A stretch of DNA of 64,000 nucleotides from Spiribacter vilamensis (GTDB taxonomy: Bacteria > Pseudomonadota > Gammaproteobacteria > Nitrococcales > Nitrococcaceae): positions 558,001 to 622,000 of the forward strand of contig NZ_SHLI01000001.1 in assembly GCF_004217415.1 (NCBI RefSeq), in the 5' to 3' direction. Both the position numbers and the translations under genes were made by a program. The notes under the pieces were generated by a model, which was not told the DNA's origin, did not search any database, and was given only the letters and a program-made list of their open reading frames with translations. Shown here piece by piece: positions 16,263 through 26,201 of the stretch (its first letter is position 1; each line of letters begins with the position of its first letter).

Positions 16263-17009
16263 ATGAGACTCGCGGGAAAAGTAGCAATCGTGACGGGGGC
16301 GGCCTCCGGATTTGGTAAGGGCATTGCCGAGCGTTTCGCCGAGGAGGGCGCGCGCGTCGTGCTGGCCGATATAAGCGATGCGGCTGGTGAGCGTGTGGCT
16401 GACAGTATTCGCAGCGCCGGTTGCGAGGCGATCTACGTCCATGCCGATGTTGCCCGGGCTGACTCTGTCCAGAGCCTGGTCGATCACACAACCGAGCATT
16501 TCGGTGACCTCGATATCGTCGTAAACAATGCGGGCATCACCCATCGGAACGGCCCGATGCTGGGCGTCGATGAGGCGACATTCGATCGTATCTACGCGGT
16601 CAATGTGAAATCCCTGTACCACATGGCGCAGGCGGCCGTTCCGCTTTTCCGCTCGCGGGGCGGCGGGTGTTTCGTGAACGTGGCCTCCACGGCAGGGGTG
16701 CGGCCAAGACCGGGATTGACCTGGTATAACGGCAGCAAAGGGGCGACCATCATTACCGGTAAATCCATGGCGGTGGAGCTCGCGCCTGACCATATCCGGG
16801 TGAACACCATTAACCCGGTGATGGGAGAAACAGGCCTCATCGAGGACTTTCTGGGTGATAACACCCGGGAAAAAATTATTAGTGGGATCCCGATGGGACG
16901 GCTCAGTCAGCCCCTGGATATCGCCAATGCTGCGCTTTTCCTGGCGAGTGACGAGGCCGACTTCATCACCGGCGCCTGCCTGGAGGTCGATGGCGGTCGG
17001 TGCGTGTAG
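16263..17009 (+). CDS. SDR-family oxidoreductase of the acid-sugar operon
   Basis: 248 residues of the classical SDR family with all motifs intact: TGAASGFG cofactor loop, NNAG, catalytic Ser in NVASTAG and YNGSK. It ends in the common ITGACLEVDGG tail. As last gene of the ltnD-TRAP operon, 16 bp after dctM, it probably oxidises or reduces a sugar-acid relative imported by the transporter. The specific substrate is not visible. The similarity to 3-oxoacyl-ACP reductases and glucose dehydrogenases is generic. Confidence 0.88.
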   Translation: MRLAGKVAIVTGAASGFGKGIAERFAEEGARVVLADISDAAGERVADSIRSAGCEAIYVHADVARADSVQSLVDHTTEHFGDLDIVVNNAGITHRNGPMLGVDEATFDRIYAVNVKSLYHMAQAAVPLFRSRGGGCFVNVASTAGVRPRPGLTWYNGSKGATIITGKSMAVELAPDHIRVNTINPVMGETGLIEDFLGDNTREKIISGIPMGRLSQPLDIANAALFLASDEADFITGACLEVDGGRCV

Positions 17010-17028
17010 AGCTACTGCCGCTGCGATG

Positions 17029-17328
17029 TCAGTGTGGTGAACCCTGGCGAGTGGCGGCCTTGTGCCGTTCGCTCGCATCGTAATTTTTTCGGCTGTAGCG
17101 CAGCACGTAATAGGTCACGAAGCACATGGTGATAAGGGCGACATGGCCTGCGATTGAGTAGCCAATGGTCATGTATTCACCGACGTACAGACCGAATGAG
17201 ACGCACCACATGAATGCGAGGACGTTGGTGGCAAGGTATTTCCATTCAAGCGGCGCGTTCGATAAGGCGTTGGCCGCAGGATCGACGAGCGTGAATAGAA
17301 ATCGAATGAATTTAAATAGTCCGAACAT
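17029..17328 (-). CDS. Small two-helix membrane protein downstream of katG
   Basis: 99 residues starting MFGLFKFIRF. Two hydrophobic segments (about LATNVLAFMWCVSFGLYV and GHVALITMCFVTYYVL) predict an integral inner-membrane protein with a basic C-terminal tail. I do not recognise the family. ATG 17328 is chosen because GGGGAA lies 8 bp upstream. A TTG six codons earlier is possible but has no site. It lies 91 bp downstream of katG on the same strand. Its leader contains a hairpin that holds the ribosome site, so translation may be regulated. Confidence 0.65.
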   Translation of the reverse strand: MFGLFKFIRFLFTLVDPAANALSNAPLEWKYLATNVLAFMWCVSFGLYVGEYMTIGYSIAGHVALITMCFVTYYVLRYSRKNYDASERHKAATRQGSPH

Positions 17329-17375
17329 CGCCGATTCCCCAACCAATAGTTAAATTATTGGAAGAGGAATCGGCG
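17329..17375 (-). promoter_or_regulatory. Leader hairpin sequestering the ribosome-binding site of the small membrane gene
   Basis: CGCCGATTCC (17329-17338) and GGAATCGGCG (17366-17375) are perfect 10-bp complements. Inside, CCAATA (17343-17348) and TATTGG (17356-17361) pair again around a 7-base loop, separated by a symmetric 4x4 internal loop. On the minus strand the inner arm holds the GGGGAA ribosome site and ends directly at the ATG at 17328. Such geometry fits an RNA switch, for example a thermometer. There is no U-run, so it does not look like a katG terminator. Confidence 0.6.
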
Positions 17376-17419
17376 GGTAAGTTCCTAAAAAGACGTCGCC
17401 TTGAAAATCAGGCGCGGCT

Positions 17420-19672
<2,253 letters not shown>

Positions 19673-19863
19673 TTAGTGCTGCGTTTGATAGTGGTCTCAA
19701 TAACTGTTTGAAATTAACACCTGCAGCCTGGGACGACTAATTCAACCGCTCACTGAGATCTATATGCCGAAACTATCGAGTGAAGGCAAGTCATTGATGG
19801 CGTGAAAGCTCGATTCGCGTGTGGCGGGATATCATCAGTCAATCAACACGGAGGGAACACCCC

Positions 19864-20259
19864 ATGGCCCAGGTCCTGCATCACATGATACCGGCGGCGC
19901 CGACGCCGGTCGCGCCATTCAGTCATGCCGTCGAGTCCGACGGCTGGATTTACACCAGTGGACAGATCCCGCAGGACCCCTCTGATCCCGACGGCCCGAT
20001 GCCGGGCGATATTGTCGAGCAGACGCATCGGTGTATGCGTAACCTCGTAACGGTTCTCGAGGGGCTGGAGCTGACACTGGCCGATGTGGTCTCCACCCGC
20101 GTTTATCTGACGCACTTCTACGACGACTACGATGCCATGAACGCGACCTACGAGAGTTACTTTCCGGTTGGCGAGCGGCCAGCGCGTACCTGCATCGGGG
20201 TGACGGGACTGGCCAGACGGGCAAGAGTCGAAATCGACATGGTCGCCCGAAAGGGCTGA
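19864..20259 (+). CDS. ridA: RidA-family reactive-imine deaminase
   Basis: 131 residues, the family length, from ATG 19864 behind GGAGGGAA. The fold is marked by PFSHAVESDGWIYTSGQIP and the catalytic Arg in RPARTCIGV. RidA enzymes hydrolyse 2-aminoacrylate and similar enamines or imines generated by PLP enzymes, protecting the cytoplasm. It is divergent from katG. The YjgF/RutC subfamilies are not distinguishable with certainty. Confidence 0.9.
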   Translation: MAQVLHHMIPAAPTPVAPFSHAVESDGWIYTSGQIPQDPSDPDGPMPGDIVEQTHRCMRNLVTVLEGLELTLADVVSTRVYLTHFYDDYDAMNATYESYFPVGERPARTCIGVTGLARRARVEIDMVARKG

Positions 20260-20306
20260 CCCCGGCGAGAATCACGGATTACTTTTGTGACCAGGAGGGT
20301 ATTGGC

Positions 20307-20690
20307 ATGAGGAAAATCGATACCGGGAAGCTCGATCGGGTCGTAGCCGACGCCAATCGCGCGGCGGATGCGCGCAGCCAGGGGTATCGCGAACGCGCGC
20401 TCAAGCTGTTCCCGTGGATTTGTGGTCGTTGCACCCGCGAGTTCACGCGAGCCAATGTGCACGAACTCACCGTGCATCACATCGATCATGACCATCACAA
20501 CAATCCGGATGATGGCAGCAACTGGGAACTGCTCTGTATTTACTGTCATGACAACGAGCACCAGCGCGAGCTGGAAGCGCGCAATCACTCGGGGGCTGCC
20601 GAGGATCGGCCTCAGCCGGCGGGCACCCATTCACCGTTCGCGGATCTGAAATCGTTACTCGGAAAGGGCGGCAGTAACGGCGAAGATTGA
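20307..20690 (+). CDS. yajD: YajD-type HNH nuclease-family protein
   Basis: 127 residues. The central ICGRCTREFTRANVHELTVHHIDHDHHNNPDDGSNWELLCIYCHDNEHQ region (given by its parts CGRC, VHHIDHDHHNNPDDGSNW and CIYCHDNEH) contains two CxxC zinc-binding pairs and the HNH catalytic core. The neutral YajD family is widespread in gammaproteobacteria and of uncertain role. CCAGGAGGG precedes the ATG. It stands alone, with no restriction methylase or phage gene nearby, so a defence role is not indicated. Confidence 0.86.
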   Translation: MRKIDTGKLDRVVADANRAADARSQGYRERALKLFPWICGRCTREFTRANVHELTVHHIDHDHHNNPDDGSNWELLCIYCHDNEHQRELEARNHSGAAEDRPQPAGTHSPFADLKSLLGKGGSNGED

Positions 20691-20799
20691 CGAGGTGATC
20701 AACGCCCGGCAGGAGTTACTTGTTGCGACGAATTCTCCTGGGCGTCGAGCGCGCCCTGGGCCGGGTGACACACGCCGCCGGATATCTATCACGGCTCGG

Positions 20800-21555
20800 T
20801 CAGTCGAGGAAGAACAGCACGGTGGTGATCGTGCCCACGACGACAATCCCCGCCCGCAGGGTACGCGGTGGCAGGCGCCTGCCGATCCTGGCGCCGGCCA
20901 ATCCCCCGATGCTGGCGGCAATGGCCATGGGCAACACCTCCGCCCAGGCAATGGCTCCGCCGATCGCGTAGATCGTAACCGCGATGACCGTCAGCACGGC
21001 GGATAGCAGATTCTTCAGGGCATTCGCCAGATTGATGTCATCCACGCCCAGTAGCCGAAACGCGGCCAGCATCACGATGCCCATCCCGCCCGCGAAGTAA
21101 CCGCCATAGAGACTGACGACGAGGATTCCAAGGCGTCCCGGCAGGGAATGCCGGGCGGCGACCCGGGTCGTCAGCACGCGGTGGATGGCGGGACCGGTTG
21201 CGAACAGCAACGTTGCAAACAGCAAAAGCCACGGCACGATCGCGCTGAAGGCCTCGTTCGAGGTCAGTAGCAGCAGACCCGCGCCCAGGCTGCCGCCGAT
21301 GGCGCCCAGGATCACGATGGCGAACAGTGTCATGCCCCGTGGCGCGCGGATCAGATCGCGGGATCCCCAGACGCTCGCGAGATACCCGGGGAGCAGGGCG
21401 GTTGTCCCTGTGGCGTTCGCCATGACCGGCGGTACCCCGGTGAAAACCAGCGCGGGCAGCGTCAAGAAACTGCCGCCGCCGGCGAGGGCGTTAATAACGC
21501 CACCGATGAGCGCCGCCAGCACGACAACCGTGAGATCGAGGATCAGGTCCGACAT
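20800..21555 (-). CDS. TauE/SafE-family membrane transporter
   Basis: About 251 residues with roughly eight hydrophobic helices. The GGVINALAGGGSFLTLPALVFTGV start and the second repeat GGYFAGGMGIVMLAAF are the duplicated signature of the sulfite/sulfonate exporter family. Members move small sulfur or organic anions across the inner membrane. I chose the ATG at 21555 (MSDLILDLTV). An upstream GTG would add 10 residues, and neither start has a strong ribosome site. It is not linked to the sulfur operon at 2.8-5.2 kb. Confidence 0.88.
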   Translation of the reverse strand: MSDLILDLTVVVLAALIGGVINALAGGGSFLTLPALVFTGVPPVMANATGTTALLPGYLASVWGSRDLIRAPRGMTLFAIVILGAIGGSLGAGLLLLTSNEAFSAIVPWLLLFATLLFATGPAIHRVLTTRVAARHSLPGRLGILVVSLYGGYFAGGMGIVMLAAFRLLGVDDINLANALKNLLSAVLTVIAVTIYAIGGAIAWAEVLPMAIAASIGGLAGARIGRRLPPRTLRAGIVVVGTITTVLFFLD

Positions 21556-21681
21556 GGGTGAGAGGTTAGCAGGCGGTGGAGCCACGCAGGCAGGTCAGAT
21601 CGTCGAGATTGAAAGGTTGGTCGGAGTGGGTCTAGCTTATGGCTTGTCAATCGCCGATCGTCGGAAAAAGTCTTGAAGATA

Positions 21682-21864
21682 ATGCGATCAAATCGCACCG
21701 CTGCAGGGTTCACACTGATCGAGCTGGTTATCGTTCTGGTCGTGCTCGGGACGCTCGTGGCGATTGCAGTGCCTCGACTCCAGGGTATCGGTCATCAGGC
21801 CGAGGTCGTCGCCAGATCGGCGAGAAACCGATACAGCCGATCGTCATCGGACAGGTCACCGTAG
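21682..21864 (+). pseudogene. Truncated type IV pilin/pseudopilin gene
   Basis: From ATG 21682 the frame encodes GFTLIELVIVLVVLGTLVAIAVPRL, in pieces GFTLIEL and the hydrophobic helix, preceded by a short basic leader: an unmistakable prepilin peptidase site and pilin N-terminal helix. After about IGHQAEVVA the frame continues into sequence antisense to the KaiB-like gene and stops at 21864. A real pilin has 120-180 residues, so about 35-45 codons of a former gene remain. The kaiB 3' end at 21795 sits at or close to the break. Confidence 0.75.
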
Positions 21865-22109
21865 AGCAGCGAGCCACCGTGTTCGTCGTCGGTTTTGAGC
21901 AACGAGGGCGTGGCAAACACCGAGTAGGTCAACCCTTCCTGCGGTTGCTGCAGCAGGTCGATCTCGTAGGGCGTCAGGTCGTCACGGCCAATCTCCTCGA
22001 GCATCCTCGCCAGGTTTGCACGCGCACGCTGTGTTCGCGGTGCATTGCCCGTCACGAATAGAATCAGTCGTGGCATACGGGATTCCTGTACCGACGAATC
22101 GTTAGTCAT
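21795..22109 (-). CDS. kaiB: KaiB-like thioredoxin-fold protein
   Basis: 104 residues, the KaiB length. The motif order matches KaiB: LILFVTGNAPRTQRARANL, YEIDLLQQPQEGL, FATPSLLK and LYGDLSDDDRLYRFL. In cyanobacteria KaiB switches fold and binds KaiC to time its phosphorylation cycle. In proteobacteria without KaiA, KaiB-KaiC pairs have been linked to stress or timing functions. The start overlaps the kaiC stop in ATGA, so the two are translated together. An alternative start is the internal Met12. Confidence 0.9.
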   Translation of the reverse strand: MTNDSSVQESRMPRLILFVTGNAPRTQRARANLARMLEEIGRDDLTPYEIDLLQQPQEGLTYSVFATPSLLKTDDEHGGSLLYGDLSDDDRLYRFLADLATTSA

Positions 22110-23806
22110 GATTGATCTCCATCGTTCCGGTCCTGGACCTCGTCGTTGGCGGTCGGGTTATCCCGATCGGGGTCCCTCTGCTGCCTGATCTCCCCGCGAG
22201 TTTCCTCATCCAGGCGACTGGTCTCGGTATGTTCCTTCTGCTCAAGCTCCATGATGGCCTCCAGACGGCGGCGCTCCTTCTCTGCCTGGGCGATCTGCTC
22301 CTCGAGGTCGGTGCGGCGTTGCTCCCATTCCAGCGATCGCCGTCGTGCGGCGGCCGCGTCCTCGAGCTCGCGGGTGACCCGCGCGGTTCCCATTAACACC
22401 TCGCTGCCATTCTCGTAGATATCGGCCAGATCCGGGCCGCTTTCGCCGATGAGGAGCTCGCGCTGCTGGTTTGAATGCCCGGTTCCGCGGGATTTGACGA
22501 TGGAAAGGGAGCGGTTCCGCTCGCCGGCACGAACGTTATAGTCGAGGACGATCCAGCTGTCGGCCAGCGTCGAGACTTGTCCCTGTGTCGCTTCACCTTC
22601 CGGGTCTTCTTCACCGCTCAGCGAAGTGATGATGGTGGTGATGCCACGCCGCCGCACCAGGTCGAGGAGTTGCTCGGTGGCCATATTGGCGCCCTCGGTG
22701 GCGCTTGCCTTGAGCATGGCGGAAATCGGATCAATCACCAGGCAATGCGGCTCGAACGTATCGAGCAGCCGCCGGATAGTCAGGAAATGCTCGGTGACCC
22801 GCGCGGCATAGGCCGAAAGCGTTCGAAAACATACCCAGCCGGCCTCGATCGGCTCGCGCAGGTTGATACCGACGGATTCGAGGTTGCGGACATACGGACC
22901 CTCGAGTTCATCGAAGCTGATATACAGCGTCCGCTCACCCCGTGCGGCCGCTGCCTCCGCGAAGGCACCTGCCAGCGTGCTTTTGGCGGTTCCCGGCCGC
23001 CCGGAGATCAACAGGCTCGATCCACGATAGATCCCGCCCCCCAATAGGGTGTCCAGGCGTTCGACGCCCAGGCTCAGTCGCTCGTTGGTGGCCTCGACAT
23101 CCGCTCTTTCGTCCGCCCCGTGGTAGGGGAGTGTGATGCCGTGGCGGTCGATCAGCATCGGCATCTCGTCAGCGGTATGATCGGAACCCCGATATTTGGC
23201 GATACGCAGCGAGCGGTTGAGCTGCTGGTTGACGATCTGTGCGCTAAGCACCAGTGATGCCGAGAGGAGGAATTCAACGCCTTCGAGATGGGCGGGGGCT
23301 GTGCTGTCCCGGGTGGCCTTACCGGTGAGCAGCAGGGTCCAGCCATACTGCTCGCAGGCCTCCTCCACCCGCCGAATCTGGTTGATGGCCGCCTTGTGGT
23401 CGGGTTGATACTGCAGTAGCTGATCGATGCCATCGAAAACGATCCAGAGCGCCCCCACCTGAGTGGCTGCCGCCGCCACGACCGAAAGCAGGCCGTCGAG
23501 ATCGAAATTCCCGGCCGACTCGCTGTCAATCGGGGGGCGGGCGTCGATGATCTGCAGCCGATCAGACTCGAGTAATGACTGGCCCCAACTAAACGACGCC
23601 GCATCGCGCCGGATCTGCGCGGGTGATTCCTCGAACGAGACAAACACCGCTCCCTCGCCACGCTCGATCGAATGAGCCAGCACCTGGAGCGCCAGCACGG
23701 TCTTGCCGGCCGCGGCCTCGCCCAGTACAAGCGTCGCCTGCCCCGTGGGTAGCCCGCCGTTAGTGACCCGGTCCAGGTCGGCGATGCCTGTTCTGCGTTT
23801 CTCCAA
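22106..23806 (-). CDS. kaiC: KaiC-like double-domain ATPase
   Basis: 566 residues with two RecA-like domains. Domain 1: Walker A GEAAAGKT at 29-36 and FEESP carrying the catalytic Glu pair. Domain 2: GRPGTAKST near 268-276, FDELEG (first Glu is Asp), and Walker B CLVIDPISAML. The segment QVSTLADSW aligns with the KaiC autophosphorylation region, with Ser412-Thr413 where KaiC has its phosphorylated Ser-Thr pair. About 80 residues beyond the clock protein form a charged coiled coil. The start is TTG 23806, five bases after GGAGG. No kaiA gene is present. Confidence 0.92.
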   Translation of the reverse strand: MEKRRTGIADLDRVTNGGLPTGQATLVLGEAAAGKTVLALQVLAHSIERGEGAVFVSFEESPAQIRRDAASFSWGQSLLESDRLQIIDARPPIDSESAGNFDLDGLLSVVAAAATQVGALWIVFDGIDQLLQYQPDHKAAINQIRRVEEACEQYGWTLLLTGKATRDSTAPAHLEGVEFLLSASLVLSAQIVNQQLNRSLRIAKYRGSDHTADEMPMLIDRHGITLPYHGADERADVEATNERLSLGVERLDTLLGGGIYRGSSLLISGRPGTAKSTLAGAFAEAAAARGERTLYISFDELEGPYVRNLESVGINLREPIEAGWVCFRTLSAYAARVTEHFLTIRRLLDTFEPHCLVIDPISAMLKASATEGANMATEQLLDLVRRRGITTIITSLSGEEDPEGEATQGQVSTLADSWIVLDYNVRAGERNRSLSIVKSRGTGHSNQQRELLIGESGPDLADIYENGSEVLMGTARVTRELEDAAAARRRSLEWEQRRTDLEEQIAQAEKERRRLEAIMELEQKEHTETSRLDEETRGEIRQQRDPDRDNPTANDEVQDRNDGDQS

Positions 23807-23842
23807 AATGTCCTCCGCTCTATTGATCGCCAGTGAATGGCG

Positions 23843-25933
23843 CTATTCGATCTGGTCAGCCGTCAGGGGGAGCTGGCTACCGCGCTCCAGCAGCCACCGA
23901 AAGTCCTCCGCCTCCAGTGGAAAGCTGTAGTAGAAGCCCTGGCCGAGCCGAATCCCCATATCCAACAGTGTGTCGCGCACGGTAGTGGACTCGATCCCCT
24001 CGGCAATAATCTCGGCATCGAGAGCACTGGCAAGCATCTTCACCGCCTCAACAATGTTGCGACTGAAGTCGTCGTTCATCAAATGAGTGACAAACCCCTG
24101 GTCGATTTTGATCTCATCGAACGGGTACTGCTGAAGATAGAGCAGCGAGGAATAGCCGGTGCCGAAATCATCCAGCGAGAGGCGCACATTCATAGCTCGT
24201 AGCTCACGCATCTGCCGCAACAGATACGCCGACTCCTGGGCAAAGACACTCTCCGTGATCTCCAGGGAGAGCTGCTCGGGCGCTATGCCCGTCTCTTCGA
24301 GTATTCTGTGGACGGTATGCGGGAAGCTGCCGGAGCGGAACTGCACGAGCGAGACGTTGACCGCAACACGCACGACATCGAGGCCCTCGTTCTGCCAGCT
24401 CCGTAGGTGCTCGCAGGCGCACCGGACGGCCCATTCGCCGATCGGTCCGATCAACTGACTCTGCTCGGCGATGGGGATAAAAACGCCGGGCGAGATGAGC
24501 CCCCGCTCCGGGTGATTCCAGCGCAGCAGCGCCTCGGCCGAGACAAGATGCCCGGTGGATAGATCCACCTTGGGCTGGAAATGGAGCTCGAGCTGATTGT
24601 CCTGTAGCGCCGTGCGCAGCTCACGGGTTAGATCAACACGTGCGCGCGCCTCCTGCTCGAGACGGTCCGTATAGGCCACCCATGGCAGGTTCGAGTCGGC
24701 CCGATGCTGGAACAATGCCCGTTCGGCCTCGCGAAGCAGCGTGTCCGCCGGTCTTGTGCCGTGGTTTAGCCGGGTATAGCCGACACGTATGGCGATACCG
24801 ATGGCTACGCCATCGAGATCGAATGGACGGGAGAGCTGATCGACGATCGCCTCGAGCCGTGTCTGAATCGGCTCATCGGGATCCGGAGCCAGAAAGAGGG
24901 TGCACTCGTCGCCCCCGATTCGACCGGCGAGTCCCGGTCCGCTGGCGGTTTGCAGCAGTCGCTTACTGAACTCGATGAGCAGTCGATCACCGCCCTCGTA
25001 GCCGTAGGCGTCGTTGATATCCCGCAGACCGATCACGTCGACCATCACCACCATGGCCTCGCTATGCCAGCCTTCCCTGTCGACCCACTCCTGAAGCGCC
25101 TGGCTGAAACCGTTGCGCGTGTAAAGCCCCGTCAGCGAGTCCTCGAATGCCAATCGCTCGAGATCGCTTTCCGTTGTCCGAAGGGCGGTCGTATCCTGTT
25201 TAATCGCGGCGTAGTTGACGACCTTCCCATCGTCGTCCCGCAGGGGGGCGATCAGCGTGTATTCGTGGTAAAGGCTGCCATCCCTGCGCCGGTTCTCGAG
25301 CTCACCGATCCACGTTTGCCCGCCCTCGATGGTCTCCCAGAGATTGCGATAGACATCGTCCGGCGTGTTGCCGCTCTTGAGTACGGCGGACGTATTGCCG
25401 ATCAGCTCGTCGCGGGAATAGCCCGAGATCTTCTCAAGTGCCGGATTCACATACTCGATACGACCCTGCAGATCAGTGATCGCGATCGAGGAGGGGCTCA
25501 GGTGCGCGATGGACATCATCTTCTGTAACTCGCGCTCACACTCGCGTCGATGGGTGATGTCGGCAATCACGATCCCGATCTCGCGTTGCCCCAATTCCGA
25601 GTGCATCAGGGGAATATAACGGACCTCGAGATCGCGCTCCCCCATAACGGCGCTCTGGCGCTCGATCTCATAGCACTGGGGCTGGCCGTCGAGGCACCTG
25701 TTCAGGCGCGGCCTTGTGACGCTTGCGAAGTGCTCATCGCCAACGACCCTGCGCACGCTGACCCCCACGAGGCTGTCGGGAGATGGCGCATGCAGGCGCT
25801 GATAGGCCGCATTGACCCAGCGGTAGCGGTAGTCGGCGTCGACAATGGCGCAGAGGTTATCGCTTGCCTCCAGCAGTGTCTGGAAGCTCGATGGATCGGG
25901 CATGTGATTATCGCTAGCGGCTTCCTGAGTCAT
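23843..25933 (-). CDS. PAS-PAS-GGDEF-EAL c-di-GMP signalling protein
   Basis: 696 residues, cytosolic. Two PAS domains occupy about 15-130 and 140-260 (SIAITDLQGRIEYVNPALE). The GGDEF domain has GGDEC near residue 338 and no RxxD site, so cyclase activity is possible but atypical. The EAL domain is intact: EALLRW near 465, NVSLVQF, EITES, DDFGTGYSSL near 586, KIDQGFV, AEGIE and a C-terminal QGFYYSFP. Net phosphodiesterase activity is likely. Its stop is 36 bp before kaiC on the same strand, suggesting one transcription unit. No transmembrane helix or receiver domain is seen. Confidence 0.93.
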   Translation of the reverse strand: MTQEAASDNHMPDPSSFQTLLEASDNLCAIVDADYRYRWVNAAYQRLHAPSPDSLVGVSVRRVVGDEHFASVTRPRLNRCLDGQPQCYEIERQSAVMGERDLEVRYIPLMHSELGQREIGIVIADITHRRECERELQKMMSIAHLSPSSIAITDLQGRIEYVNPALEKISGYSRDELIGNTSAVLKSGNTPDDVYRNLWETIEGGQTWIGELENRRRDGSLYHEYTLIAPLRDDDGKVVNYAAIKQDTTALRTTESDLERLAFEDSLTGLYTRNGFSQALQEWVDREGWHSEAMVVMVDVIGLRDINDAYGYEGGDRLLIEFSKRLLQTASGPGLAGRIGGDECTLFLAPDPDEPIQTRLEAIVDQLSRPFDLDGVAIGIAIRVGYTRLNHGTRPADTLLREAERALFQHRADSNLPWVAYTDRLEQEARARVDLTRELRTALQDNQLELHFQPKVDLSTGHLVSAEALLRWNHPERGLISPGVFIPIAEQSQLIGPIGEWAVRCACEHLRSWQNEGLDVVRVAVNVSLVQFRSGSFPHTVHRILEETGIAPEQLSLEITESVFAQESAYLLRQMRELRAMNVRLSLDDFGTGYSSLLYLQQYPFDEIKIDQGFVTHLMNDDFSRNIVEAVKMLASALDAEIIAEGIESTTVRDTLLDMGIRLGQGFYYSFPLEAEDFRWLLERGSQLPLTADQIE

Positions 25934-26053
25934 TGCACTGGTTGATGCGCATCATTAATCAATCGGATACCCGTTAGGATACGCCGATCAAGAGGACGGC
26001 GCCCAATCCGCTCCGGTCCCGGCGCGGCCGCGGGGTTGTACCGATCAAAAAAA

Positions 26054-26072
26054 TTGTTCTACAGTTAAACAA
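26054..26072. promoter_or_regulatory. Weak dyad upstream of the betaine-binding protein gene
   Basis: TTGTT (26054-26058) and AACAA (26068-26072) flank 9 bases in the only AT-rich stretch of the 268-bp gap between the PAS-GGDEF-EAL gene and the betaine-binding protein gene. It could be an operator, but the arms are short. Confidence 0.25.
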
Positions 26073-26201
26073 GGCTGGATGCCTGACCTGGCAGATTCCT
26101 CCCGCAAGACCGCTTGAACGCCGTCCCTCGCTACGAAGGCGCCAGCCCGCGATTTGGTACTGGAACGGCACGGTTGAGCGCGGAGAATATGGAGTAAACC
26201 T

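Noticed and set aside
20307-20690. HNH gene as part of a restriction or phage defence system
   Set aside because: YajD-type sequence, standing alone without methylase, integrase or toxin-antitoxin genes.
20695-21006. Plus-strand frame after the HNH gene
   Set aside because: Overlaps the TauE/SafE gene in antisense for most of its length and shows no family feature.
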